Positions 8,072-15,047 are shown, numbered from the stretch's first letter. The stretch: DNA of 16,676 nucleotides from Bacillota bacterium (GCA_023415595.1 JAEZJW010000217.1:1-16676); one strand, 5' to 3'. Notes: generated by a model not told the origin, from the sequence alone. Numbers and translations: made by a program.

Positions 8072-9400
8072 TTACCAAATTTTAGTATCAATTATCGATT
8101 GAATGAAAGAGTTTCCATCTGATTGTACAATACGGATTCTGGTTTGTAAAGAGTTTTCAATCTGCTCCACGGTCACATCATCCAGTAACACAGTCTCTCC
8201 GTTGCGGAGCAGGACATCGGGAAGCAGCAGATATTCACCCAAGGGAAGACACTTCAGCTGTGCGATGATATCCCCTCCGGTGATCAGTCCTGCCACGGTA
8301 ATGTTCTCTCCGAAGAAGTCATTTTTGATCGTGTAGAGGGTTACAGTAATGTTTGGAAACCTGTCCTTTAGTTCCTTTAGCAGCTGTTCCATATAGGGTG
8401 CTGCCAGGACTCCGGTCACCATGGAGAGCTCCTTCCTCCGGTCATCTCCACTCAGCACCTTTAGCTCCTCTTCAAATTCATCACGGAAGGATCGCAGCAT
8501 TCCGACACCGTTCTCCAGCTGCGGATAGCCCTCATAGCTGTCTGCATCCGGGATCAGTAGCCCGGCACTGATGTACCATTCATCTCCGGCATAGATAAAA
8601 CGGGTCTGATAATGCTTCAGGAAGATCCCCTGCCAACGGTGGATGGTTTCCAGAACCTTAAGAGAATCCTCCTTTGTGAATTTCTCCAGTTCTGCCAGTC
8701 CCTTCCGGTATTTGGTCAGTCCGACCGGAACTACGGAGACGCTTTGCATCTCCGGTAGAAATGCTCCCAAGTCGTGAATCGTCTTCTCCAGTTCCTCCCC
8801 ATCATTCCAGCCCTTGCACAGAACAATCTGACCGTTCATCGTGATACCGCCGTTCTTCAGCCTCTTTATCTTCTCCAGGGCACTTCCGGCAAAACGGTTG
8901 TGGAGCATCTTACACCGTAGCTCCTCATTTGTGGTATGGACGGAGATATTAATCGGAGATAATTTATAGAATAGGATCCGATCGATGTCCTCATCGCTCA
9001 TATTCGTCAGGGTGATATAATTACCCTGCAGGAAGGACAATCTGGCATCATCATCCTTAAAATAAAGAGTTTCCCTCATTCCCGGCGGCATCTGGTCGAT
9101 GAAACAGAAGATACACTTATTCCGGCAGGAACGATAGGAATCCATCAGTCCTTCTTCAAAAACGATTCCTAAATCATCCTCATAATCCTTCTCAATCTCC
9201 AGCTCCCATTCCTCACCGTCCGGTTTTCGGATTACTACCGTTAGAAATTCCTCCTTGATCAGGTAATGATAGTCGAAGACATCCTTTATTTCTTTCTCAT
9301 TAATCGAGATCAACTCATCACCCGGGGCAAGCTCCAGCTCCTCTGCGATGCTGCCCGATTCGATCTCTTTAATAATGTGCGCTTTTTTCTTCATATACAT
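8072..9400 (-). CDS. DUF512 family protein: PDZ-like plus radical-SAM-type Fe-S domain
   Basis: A protein of about 442 residues of unknown function. The N-terminal ~50 residues resemble a PDZ-like module (ESGSIAEELELAPGDELISI). Next comes a CxxxCxxC cluster (SCRNKCIFCFIDQ; C92, C96, C99 from the chosen start), as in radical SAM 4Fe-4S sites, then a long middle region and the C-terminal DUF512 domain ending DDVTVEQIENSLQ. Related cyanobacterial proteins are named as putative Fe-S oxidoreductases. The longest frame begins at 9454, but I prefer the ATG at 9400, which has GGAGAG about nine bases upstream; the ATG at 9394 is the alternative. It precedes der by 61 bases. A hairpin sits directly upstream of its ribosome binding site. 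The reaction and substrate are unknown. Confidence 0.88.
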   Translation of the reverse strand: MYMKKKAHIIKEIESGSIAEELELAPGDELISINEKEIKDVFDYHYLIKEEFLTVVIRKPDGEEWELEIEKDYEDDLGIVFEEGLMDSYRSCRNKCIFCFIDQMPPGMRETLYFKDDDARLSFLQGNYITLTNMSDEDIDRILFYKLSPINISVHTTNEELRCKMLHNRFAGSALEKIKRLKNGGITMNGQIVLCKGWNDGEELEKTIHDLGAFLPEMQSVSVVPVGLTKYRKGLAELEKFTKEDSLKVLETIHRWQGIFLKHYQTRFIYAGDEWYISAGLLIPDADSYEGYPQLENGVGMLRSFRDEFEEELKVLSGDDRRKELSMVTGVLAAPYMEQLLKELKDRFPNITVTLYTIKNDFFGENITVAGLITGGDIIAQLKCLPLGEYLLLPDVLLRNGETVLLDDVTVEQIENSLQTRIRIVQSDGNSFIQSIIDTKIW

Positions 9401-9415
9401 ACACCGTTTCTCTCC

Positions 9416-9436
9416 AGCTGCAATCTTCCTGCAGCT
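9416..9436 (-). promoter_or_regulatory. Hairpin directly upstream of the DUF512 ribosome binding site
   Basis: AGCTGCA-(7-base loop)-TGCAGCT is a perfect 7-bp inverted repeat whose 3' arm abuts the GGAGAG Shine-Dalgarno sequence (9415-9410). It could affect translation or processing of the long mRNA. No T-tract follows, so it is not a terminator. Confidence 0.45.
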
Positions 9437-9495
9437 TTTATCACATAACCGCACCGGGTTTTTTCACACCAAACCGATCCGGATTGAAATCATAG

Positions 9496-10347
9496 TTATT
9501 TTAATGCTAAGAAAGCGGCAAGGCTGCCTCTCTTGCCCCCTGTTTTCCTATGGGAAAATAACAGGTCAGAATTGCAGGCGGTACAGACTCCTGAAACATG
9601 GATCCGATGTCCCTTAAGCCCTGCTTCCATCAGTATTCCGCGGTTAACCTCCCATAGATCCAGCTGGTAGCTGCCAATCCTGTTTTTCACCAGGATTTTA
9701 TCTATATTGTATCCATTTTCGGGAAATGCATCCAGAAATGCCTGTGCCACTTCTTCACCGACCTCATAACATTCACTGCAGATGGAAGGGCCGATTACTG
9801 CAAGCAGATCCTCCGGTTCACTACCAAAATGCTTCTTCATTTCCTCCACGGTGATCTTTCCTATTTTACTTACAGTTCCTCTCCAGCCGGAGTGCGTCAG
9901 GCCAATGGCTCTGTTCTTCGTATCAACAAAATAAAGAGGCACACAGTCCGCATACTTCGTTACGAGAGTAACTCCGGGACGGTCCGTTATCAGTCCGTCA
10001 ATCTCATCATAATCTCTTGGGACATAGAGCCCCTTCCCACGGTCGTCTTCCGTTACAAGACGGATATTCGTCTTATGTACCTGTTTGGAGATTACGATGG
10101 AACGGGGATCGACTCCGATACTGCCTGCGATCCTTTCATAATTTATTCTGATGCTCTCAGGATCATCTGCATAACCGGAGGACTCAGAGCCTAAGTTCAT
10201 GGATTCGAACATTCCCTCACTGACTCCTCCGAGCCTGGTTGAGAAACCATGGCGGACAAAGGGGAGTTCTGATAATGCAGGAAATGTAAGATAGGGTACC
10301 TTAAGGCTGTAATCAATCACTGCATGCTTATTGTTTTGAAATTGCAT
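9496..10347 (-). CDS. pgeF: Purine nucleoside phosphorylase/adenosine deaminase, YfiH/LACC1 family (formerly polyphenol oxidase)
   Basis: A 283-residue member of the YfiH/LACC1 (DUF152) family. Members act on purine nucleosides with a single Zn site, and in E. coli the protein (PgeF/YfiH) is also linked to peptidoglycan-precursor editing. The Zn ligands are visible: H91 in KQVHKTN, C135 in KYADCVPLYF, and H152 in LTHSGWRGT. HGFSTRLGGVSEG (33-45) and the C-terminal CTACNSDLLFSHR segment are typical. The frame opens at 10416, overlapping yraN, but I chose the ATG at 10347, which has AGGAAGGA seven bases upstream and leaves a 49-base gap to yraN. It lies within the long lepB-gpsA unit. Confidence 0.9.
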   Translation of the reverse strand: MQFQNNKHAVIDYSLKVPYLTFPALSELPFVRHGFSTRLGGVSEGMFESMNLGSESSGYADDPESIRINYERIAGSIGVDPRSIVISKQVHKTNIRLVTEDDRGKGLYVPRDYDEIDGLITDRPGVTLVTKYADCVPLYFVDTKNRAIGLTHSGWRGTVSKIGKITVEEMKKHFGSEPEDLLAVIGPSICSECYEVGEEVAQAFLDAFPENGYNIDKILVKNRIGSYQLDLWEVNRGILMEAGLKGHRIHVSGVCTACNSDLLFSHRKTGGKRGSLAAFLALK

Positions 10348-10396
10348 AATGCTGTCCTTCCTGTTGATATGATCAGGTCCGTAGCCTGATTGTATA

Positions 10397-10759
10397 TTAT
10401 ATACCATCAAAGGCATTTTTGATCAGGGATAATTCGTGCTCCAAAATAACAACCACATCAAAACGGCAAGGAGTATCCTGAGGGAGCCCATGAATCAGCA
10501 TATAATATTGGGCTGTCCGAATGATCCTTGTCATTTTTCTTGCATTTATCGCTTCTGACGGAAAACCATGATCAGTACTGGAGCGGTATTTCACCTCTAT
10601 GAAACAGAGATAATTACCATCCCTGCCAATCAGATCGATCTCTCCGGTTCGGGAACGAAAATTCCGATCCACGATCCGATACCCGTTTGCTACCAGAAAA
10701 TCTGCAGCCTTTTGTTCAAATCTGGTCCCTATCTCTCTTTTGTTCAACCTTGCTTCCAT
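10397..10759 (-). CDS. yraN: UPF0102 (YraN) family nuclease-like protein
   Basis: A 120-residue protein of the UPF0102 family, whose fold is restriction-endonuclease-like (PD-(D/E)XK). The signature is present: GEIDLIGRDGNYLCFIEVKY, with E40, D42, E55 and K57 as the likely metal-site residues. The N-terminal helix GTRFEQKAADFLVANGYRI is also typical. Cellular role is not established. The frame can be extended to a GTG at 10816, but no ribosome binding site precedes it. The ATG at 10759 has AAGGG five bases upstream and gives the usual family length. From memory, yraN commonly lies near rnhB and rplS in bacteria, as here. Confidence 0.9.
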   Translation of the reverse strand: MEARLNKREIGTRFEQKAADFLVANGYRIVDRNFRSRTGEIDLIGRDGNYLCFIEVKYRSSTDHGFPSEAINARKMTRIIRTAQYYMLIHGLPQDTPCRFDVVVILEHELSLIKNAFDGI

Positions 10760-10855
10760 ATCTGCCCTTCGAATAAGCTTGTGACCAGTGTGCAAGCATG
10801 TTTGAACGCTTTTCACACTTTAATTGGCTCACAAACCAGTATATCGTACTATGTA

Positions 10856-11158
10856 CTATCGGTTCTGATCCGAACCCAGTTTTTCTTTCAGGCGATCCAT
10901 CCGGTCAACAAATACCAGTACCTCAGCCACTACATCATACAGCTCAGGCGGGATGCTGTCACCAAGCTCCAGCTTTGACAGGCTTTCTGTCAGCTTCTCA
11001 TCCTTATGGATCGGAATATCAGCTGCCTTTGCCCTATCAAGGATCCGATCGGCCAGATAACCTTTTCCGGCAGCGATTACGACCGGTGCTTCCTGTTCCG
11101 GTTCGTAGGAAAGAGCAACTGCGGTCCTTGGCTTGTTATTCTTCTTCTGTTCGTCCAT
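10856..11158 (-). CDS. FlhB/EscU C-terminal-domain-like protein (YlqH-like), no membrane domain
   Basis: A 100-residue soluble protein matching only the cytoplasmic C-terminal domain of the flagellar/type III export switch protein FlhB. The features are AVALSYEPEQEAPVVIAAGKG (about 13-33), ADRILDRAKAADIPIH, and LELGDSIPPELYDVVAEVL (about 63-81). In FlhB the self-cleaving NPTH tetrapeptide precedes the AVAL strand; here that position reads KPRT, so autocleavage is not expected. B. subtilis carries a similar stand-alone gene, ylqH, just after rnhB, and the location here is equivalent. It has a good AGGAGG ribosome binding site and begins 18 bases after the SdpI-like gene. Function is unknown; it need not concern flagella, as no flagellar genes are in the window. 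Confidence 0.85.
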   Translation of the reverse strand: MDEQKKNNKPRTAVALSYEPEQEAPVVIAAGKGYLADRILDRAKAADIPIHKDEKLTESLSKLELGDSIPPELYDVVAEVLVFVDRMDRLKEKLGSDQNR

Positions 11159-11176
11159 CTGCCAGCCTCCTCAGTA

Positions 11177-11524
11177 TTACAGGTTCTTAAGATGTTTCTC
11201 CACATATTTATTCAGGTAGGAGAAGCTGCTGGTCTGCAGGATAAGGAGGCCTGTTATGCTCGCTACGAAATAAAAGAGTTCCAGATTCCTTATCAGCAGA
11301 TGAAAAACAGCTGTTATGATCAGCTCCGTGATTCCAAGGATAAATAAATACCTGCCTCCGACCTTATTCGCGTACTCCCAGGCTTCTTCACTCTTCGTCG
11401 AATGACTGTTTCTCCAACCTGATTTTCCGCTTTTCAGCTCCGGAGTCTGCTTCCAAAACAGGTAGCCGAGAATTGCATAGGTAATCGGAATAATGAACGA
11501 AAAAATCTTAACTGTCCCAATCAT
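11177..11524 (-). CDS. Small membrane protein, SdpI/YhfL family-like
   Basis: A 115-residue protein with three predicted membrane helices (about 3-24, 59-79 and 82-104). Between the first two is a conserved-looking stretch, GWRNSHSTKSEEAWEYANK (37-55), followed by VGGR. This matches the pattern GxRxxxSxKxxxxWxxAxxxxGR of the SdpI/YhfL family, whose founding member SdpI gives immunity to the SdpC toxin in B. subtilis. Most members have no known role. It has an AAAGGAGGG ribosome binding site and sits between rnhB and the FlhB-C-like gene. A TATAAT at 11559-11554 could give it a weak promoter of its own, but I see no good -35. Family assignment is by motif only. Confidence 0.7.
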   Translation of the reverse strand: MIGTVKIFSFIIPITYAILGYLFWKQTPELKSGKSGWRNSHSTKSEEAWEYANKVGGRYLFILGITELIITAVFHLLIRNLELFYFVASITGLLILQTSSFSYLNKYVEKHLKNL

Positions 11525-11591
11525 GTTTTCCCTCCTTTAATCAATATGATAGAATTATATATCTAAACTTAAGCTTTAATGGTTTATCTAT

Positions 11592-12395
11592 CTACAGAAA
11601 ATTCTTCACGAAGCTTCTTCTGTGGATCGGAGTAAGACCCAGCTCCTTAATCGCTTCGATATGCTTCGCCGAACCGTAGCCTTTATTTTCTGCAAGATCA
11701 TAACCGGGAAACACCTTATCATAAGCTACCATCAGCCGGTCCCTGGTCACCTTGGCAACGATGCTCGCCGCCGCAATGGAGATACTCTTCGCATCACCCT
11801 TGATGATCGGAACCTGCTTAATACCTACCCCGGGGATTGTGACCGCATCATTTAATAAGAGATCAGGTTGTACATTTAAATTCTGAATTGCCTTCTGCAT
11901 GGCTTCATAGGTAGCCTGCAGGATATTGATCTCATCGATCCTGGGAGGTGGAACACTGCCAATACCAAACGCAATTGCCTGGGAGATGATCTGATCATAC
12001 AGCTCTTCCCTCTTTTTCTCTGAAAGCTGCTTAGAATCATTGATATACAGAATATCACAGTCCTTCGGAAGAATGACCGCACAGGCAATGACAGGACCTG
12101 CTAAGGGACCTCTTCCCACTTCATCTATACCACAGATGTATGTATAATCAGCGTACTTCCTCTCATATTGCTTCATAAGCTCCAGTCTCTGAAGCTCCTT
12201 ATGATGAGCTTCCAACCGGGACTGATAATGGTTACAGATTGTGACTACACCGCTTCTTGAATCCTCTCCGTATTGCTGTAATAATGCCGGAAGCTCAGGT
12301 AACCCGGCCTGCATGAATTCCAGCTTGATTTCGGATATTTTCTTAGTCTCATTGTTACCTTCTGACTGCATCTTCTGCTTGCTGTCTCCTTCCAA
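11592..12395 (-). CDS. rnhB: Ribonuclease HII
   Basis: A 267-residue endonuclease that cuts the RNA strand of RNA/DNA hybrids and ribonucleotides misincorporated in DNA. The active-site motif GIDEVGRGPLAGPV (89-102) supplies D91 and E92. NDSKQLSEKKRE (119-130), D183 in LLND, D201 in KGDAKS and the helix IAAASIVAKVTRDR follow in the expected order. An N-terminal extension of about 80 residues resembles that of the B. subtilis enzyme. The start is uncertain: the frame opens with TTG at 12395 (AGGAG about ten bases upstream), while the first ATG, at 12371, has AAGGAG fourteen bases away. It lies 75 bases after rbgA, a pairing conserved in Firmicutes. Confidence 0.95.
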   Translation of the reverse strand: MEGDSKQKMQSEGNNETKKISEIKLEFMQAGLPELPALLQQYGEDSRSGVVTICNHYQSRLEAHHKELQRLELMKQYERKYADYTYICGIDEVGRGPLAGPVIACAVILPKDCDILYINDSKQLSEKKREELYDQIISQAIAFGIGSVPPPRIDEINILQATYEAMQKAIQNLNVQPDLLLNDAVTIPGVGIKQVPIIKGDAKSISIAAASIVAKVTRDRLMVAYDKVFPGYDLAENKGYGSAKHIEAIKELGLTPIHRRSFVKNFL

Positions 12396-12470
12396 TGTGT
12401 TTTTACTCCTGTCAGGGAGGAAACAATCGATTTATCCGAATATTGCCTCCCGCTCCATCCTAATCTTCTG

Positions 12471-13364
12471 TTAGTTACCAGACTCTCCTGCCTCCGCACT
12501 TTTCGTCTCAGGGTACTCTAAGGAGATTGTTCCAAGCTTCAGGCTTCTGAAATCATCGAGGACCAGCAAGGCAGCCCTGTCAAAGTCAGCTTCTCCGCCC
12601 TTGATCAGGCAGCCGCGTTTCAGTGCAATCTGCCCCAGTACCCTGGTGGCGTCCGATAGATTTTCCAGTTTGCCAAAGGGCTCTATTCCATAACGTTCTA
12701 CCAACGCTGCCGGATAGGTACCGCTTAAGAACCGGATCAGCTCCAGAGAAAGCTCCGTCGTATTGATGATCGTATCATTGATCGAACCGATCATTGCCAA
12801 CCTTAAACCAACAGCCTGATCCTCGAATTTTGGCCACAGGATTCCCGGTGTATCCAGTAATTCGATATTGTTATTCAGCCGGATCCATTGCTTACCCTTC
12901 GTTACACCCGGTTTATTTCCGGTCTTAGCGCTTGCTTTACCTACAAAGCTGTTAATGAAGGTGGATTTGCCCACATTGGGGATACCCACTACCATAGCTC
13001 TGACTGGCCTGTTCAGAATACCCTTTTTCCTGTCCCGTTCGATCTTCGCCTCACAGGCCTTGAAGACTACATCCTTCACCTGTTTTACCCCGGTTCCGTT
13101 CTTCGAATTCACCAGGGCTACGAAATAACCCTTGCTCTCATAATAGGCTCTCCAGGCATTGGTATAACCGGGATCGGCCATATCGAATTTGTTCAGTAAT
13201 ATCACCCTGGATTTGTCCTTAGCCAGCTGATCGATATCCGGGTTCTTACTGGAGTACGGGATTCTCGCATCAACCAGTTCGATTACCACATCGATTAATT
13301 TTATATTTTCCTGCATCATACGCTTTGCTTTCGCCATATGACCGGGATACCATTGTACATTCAT
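12471..13364 (-). CDS. rbgA: Ribosome biogenesis GTPase A (RbgA/YlqF)
   Basis: A 297-residue circularly permuted GTPase needed for a late step of 50S assembly. The motif order is G4-G5-G1-G2-G3: NKFD (58-61), then NSKNG at about 86-90, GIPNVGKS (127-134), T155 in PGVTKG and DTPG (171-174). The N-terminal WYPGHMAKAKR carries H9, the residue thought to aid GTP hydrolysis in this family. The C-terminal helical domain (about 195-275) is complete. The ribosome binding site is weak (AAGGTGG, distant). It follows lepB by 36 bases and precedes rnhB. Confidence 0.96.
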   Translation of the reverse strand: MNVQWYPGHMAKAKRMMQENIKLIDVVIELVDARIPYSSKNPDIDQLAKDKSRVILLNKFDMADPGYTNAWRAYYESKGYFVALVNSKNGTGVKQVKDVVFKACEAKIERDRKKGILNRPVRAMVVGIPNVGKSTFINSFVGKASAKTGNKPGVTKGKQWIRLNNNIELLDTPGILWPKFEDQAVGLRLAMIGSINDTIINTTELSLELIRFLSGTYPAALVERYGIEPFGKLENLSDATRVLGQIALKRGCLIKGGEADFDRAALLVLDDFRSLKLGTISLEYPETKSAEAGESGN

Positions 13365-13400
13365 GCTTCATTCACCCCACCTTCTGCGGCGGTACTTTCC

Positions 13401-14003
13401 TTATTCTTCTGTCTGCTCCTGATCTTTCTTCAGGTTCAGCTTATTGATAAAGTTAAACGGAGAGAGCCTAAGAAAGGCCTTTCCGATAATATCTTCCCTG
13501 GTGATATTTCCGACACTGGCGAAGCGGCTGTCCTCACTGTTGTTCCGGTTGTCCCCGAGAACGAAATATTCATTTTCCTCCAGAGTGATCGGCTCCGCAG
13601 CCAGACCGTAATTTACCATTGGCTCTGCATTAACGACATCCTCTACGATTTCTCCGTTAATCAGGATATTGCCTTCAGAAAATTGCAGTGTTTCTCCCGG
13701 AAGACCGATAATCCTCTTAATATTGTAGTAGCTATGCTCCCGTCCGCTTTGCTTGAATACGATAACATCGAATCTTTTCGGTTCGGATACACGGTAGGAA
13801 AATTTATCGATGATGATCGGTTCCTGATTGGATAAGGTGCCTTCCATGGAGATACCGATGACATTTGTCTTTTCCAGTGCATAGTATATGATAAAATAGG
13901 CCAGAAAAATCACGGCTGCAATCTGTGCAACCCAGATAAACACATCAATCAATATCTTCATGACCACAGGTTTTTTACTTTCTCTATCAAAATCAAAGTC
14001 CAT
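13401..14003 (-). CDS. lepB: Type I signal peptidase
   Basis: A 200-residue membrane-anchored serine protease that removes signal peptides from exported proteins. One transmembrane helix (about 16-42) is followed by the catalytic domain with S52 in GISMEGTL, the general base K96 in YNIKRIIGLPGE, and box E GDNRNNSEDSR (150-160). Length and single anchor fit the Gram-positive S26 family; it is not the short spore-type SipW form as judged by the Lys base. AAGGAG lies eleven bases before the ATG. It is the first gene of the probable lepB-gpsA unit and has its own promoter. Confidence 0.96.
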   Translation of the reverse strand: MDFDFDRESKKPVVMKILIDVFIWVAQIAAVIFLAYFIIYYALEKTNVIGISMEGTLSNQEPIIIDKFSYRVSEPKRFDVIVFKQSGREHSYYNIKRIIGLPGETLQFSEGNILINGEIVEDVVNAEPMVNYGLAAEPITLEENEYFVLGDNRNNSEDSRFASVGNITREDIIGKAFLRLSPFNFINKLNLKKDQEQTEE

Positions 14004-14035
14004 GAGTGAAAGCTCTCCTTATACCGGTTGAAATC

Positions 14036-14055
14036 CAGTCACGCATCCCTGACTG
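14036..14055 (-). promoter_or_regulatory. Hairpin in the lepB leader
   Basis: CAGTCA-(8 bases)-TGACTG is a perfect 6-bp inverted repeat in the roughly 105-base leader between the lepB promoter and its ribosome binding site. No T-tract follows. Role unknown. Confidence 0.35.
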
Positions 14056-14097
14056 TTCCATACCACAGTGATATCTTACCCTAATATGCAGCTTCGT

Positions 14098-14113
14098 CGG
14101 GTTTTTCACACCA
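14098..14113 (-). promoter_or_regulatory. Leader motif TGGTGTGAAAAACCCG near the lepB transcription start
   Basis: The motif starts two bases after the lepB -10 hexamer. The same sequence with one extra A occurs at 9471-9455, in the gap before the DUF512 gene. Two near-identical 16/17-base sites in leader regions may be a shared regulatory or processing site, or chance. Confidence 0.3.
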
Positions 14114-14115
14114 TC

Positions 14116-14144
14116 ATTATAACTTAGTTATCAGTAATATACAA
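14116..14144 (-). promoter_or_regulatory. Sigma-A promoter of lepB
   Basis: On the minus strand TTGTAT (14144-14139), 17 bases, TATAAT (14121-14116). The -10 is perfect and the spacing ideal; the -35 is weak (3/6). The inverted repeat ATAACT-T-AGTTAT (14119-14131) overlaps the -10 and may be an operator. With the upstream rplS terminator this marks the start of a separate transcription unit. Confidence 0.65.
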
Positions 14145-14204
14145 CAAGGATACTAAAAAAGAACGTTTCATACCCACAGAATGCAATTTCCTGTTACATC
14201 CGGA

Positions 14205-14289
14205 AGAAACACGCTCCGCGAGTTTCTCAAGCCTGCCAAGCAGGCTTTGATCGTCTGGGCTCGCTCACATACGAACAAGCAAGCTTGTT
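14205..14289. repeat. Cluster of three hairpins between rplS and lepB (possible dispersed palindromic repeat)
   Basis: Three inverted repeats stand in a row. AGAAAC-A-CGC-TCC-GCG-A-GTTTCT spans 14205-14227. AAGCCTGC-CAA-GCAGGCTT spans 14229-14247; its stem extends outward with TCAA/TTGA and one bulged T. AACAAGC-AA-GCTTGTT spans 14274-14289. None has a T-tract on either strand. The stretch is more GC-rich than the flanking spacer and holds no credible gene. It looks like a REP-type repeat or structured RNA. Confidence 0.55.
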
Positions 14290-14313
14290 ATATGCTTCAC
14301 TTCGCCTTCACGC

Positions 14314-14349
14314 ATAAAAAAGGGACATCCCAATCGGTATGTCCCTTAG
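14314..14349 (-). terminator. Intrinsic terminator after rplS
   Basis: AAGGGACAT (minus strand, 14347-14339) pairs with ATGTCCCTT (14328-14320), with two more G-C pairs possible within the loop, and a T-run continues after the stem. It starts seven bases after the rplS stop codon. Confidence 0.85.
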
Positions 14350-14355
14350 CTTTTA

Positions 14356-14703
14356 CTATCTAACTAACTCTTTTACCTTTGCCTTCTTACCAACTCTTTC
14401 ACGAAGGTAGAACAGCTTAGCGCGTCTTGCCTTACCGCGCCTGGTAACTTCAATTCTATCAATGCTGGGGCTATGCAGCGGCCAGGTCTTCTCAACACCG
14501 ATACCACTGGAGGATTTCCTTACGGTAAAGGTCTCTCTTGCTCCGCCGTTCTGTCTCTTAATAACAGTACCTTCAAATACCTGTAATCTTTCACGGTTAC
14601 CTTCTTTTACTTTTGCGTAAACCTGAACCGTATCACCAACATTGAAATCAACAACGTTTTGCTTTAACTGCTCGGCTTCAATTGCCTTAATAATATCGTT
14701 CAT
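14356..14703 (-). CDS. rplS: 50S ribosomal protein L19
   Basis: A 115-residue ribosomal protein at the 30S-50S interface, of the usual length. Diagnostic stretches are FNVGDTVQVYAKVKEGNRER (20-39), LQVFEGTVIKRQNGGARETF and the basic tail GKARRAKLFYLRERVGKKAK. An AGGAGG ribosome binding site lies seven bases before the ATG. In most Firmicutes rplS directly follows trmD. Here a spacer of over 500 bases with a palindromic element separates them, and rplS has its own promoter and terminator, so it is probably transcribed alone. Confidence 0.98.
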   Translation of the reverse strand: MNDIIKAIEAEQLKQNVVDFNVGDTVQVYAKVKEGNRERLQVFEGTVIKRQNGGARETFTVRKSSSGIGVEKTWPLHSPSIDRIEVTRRGKARRAKLFYLRERVGKKAKVKELVR

Positions 14704-14791
14704 TTTGTGACCTCCTATTAAATTTAGATGTTCTTAATACGGTTATGGCTTTTGCCGTGTACCAGAGGACCATCTCATCTCACAACAACTT

Positions 14792-14820
14792 ACTTTAACA
14801 TAGAAATTTATAGAATGCAA
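14792..14820 (-). promoter_or_regulatory. Sigma-A promoter and leader of rplS
   Basis: On the minus strand TTGCAT (14820-14815), 17 bases, TAAAGT (14797-14792), each hexamer 4/6. The leader is about 80 bases and contains GGC-AAAA-GCC (14756-14747), which competes with an ACGG/CCGT pairing. Firmicutes rplS leaders can carry an L19-binding autoregulatory RNA, but I cannot confirm that structure here. Confidence 0.6.
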
Positions 14821-14839
14821 GTATATTTTTTATTATGTA

Positions 14840-15047
14840 CAGTTACTATTCAGCCCTCTTTGTTATGGATAAGACCTGGAAGGAAATGTTCCCATGGATG
14901 AGACGCTCCCGCTTAGATGCATCACGTAACGGTACATAAGGTTCTATAATACAGAACCTAAGTACCGACGGATGCATATACTCACCATGGAAATCATTTC
15001 TCCCCCGGTCTTAGGACTATACCTTAGTTAAGGCTGAATAGTAACTG
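14840..15047. repeat. 208-bp palindromic element with perfect 16-bp inverted ends (MITE-like or structured RNA)
   Basis: The ends CAGTTACTATTCAGCC (14840-14855) and GGCTGAATAGTAACTG (15032-15047) are perfect reverse complements. Inside, further pairs nest in register: TAAGACC/GGTCTTA (14870-14876 with 15007-15013), GAAATG/CATTTC, TTCC-ATGG/CCATGGAA, GAG/CTC, ATGCATC/GATGCAT, CGT/ACG, CGGTAC/GTACCG, and a terminal AGGTTCT/AGAACCT with a 7-base loop (14946-14952). The whole folds into one long interrupted hairpin on either strand. There is no T-tract after it, no open frame of note within it, and no clear target-site duplication. It resembles a non-autonomous mobile element or a long-hairpin non-coding RNA. 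Confidence 0.75.

Noticed and set aside
8011..8091. Longer start for der (27 extra codons)
   Set aside because: It overlaps the DUF512 gene, and the extra residues do not resemble Der; the ATG at 8010 has a good ribosome binding site.
14181..14363. 60-codon plus-strand frame between rplS and lepB
   Set aside because: It runs through the hairpin cluster and the rplS terminator and has no family resemblance.
14840..15047. Retron msr-msd or integron attC site
   Set aside because: Terminal repeats are suggestive, but no reverse transcriptase or integrase is near, and the attC core sequences (RYYYAAC/GTTRRRY) are absent at the ends.
14840..15047. 6S RNA
   Set aside because: Overall size and hairpin shape are similar, but the single-stranded central region is strongly one-sided and I do not recognise conserved 6S sequence.
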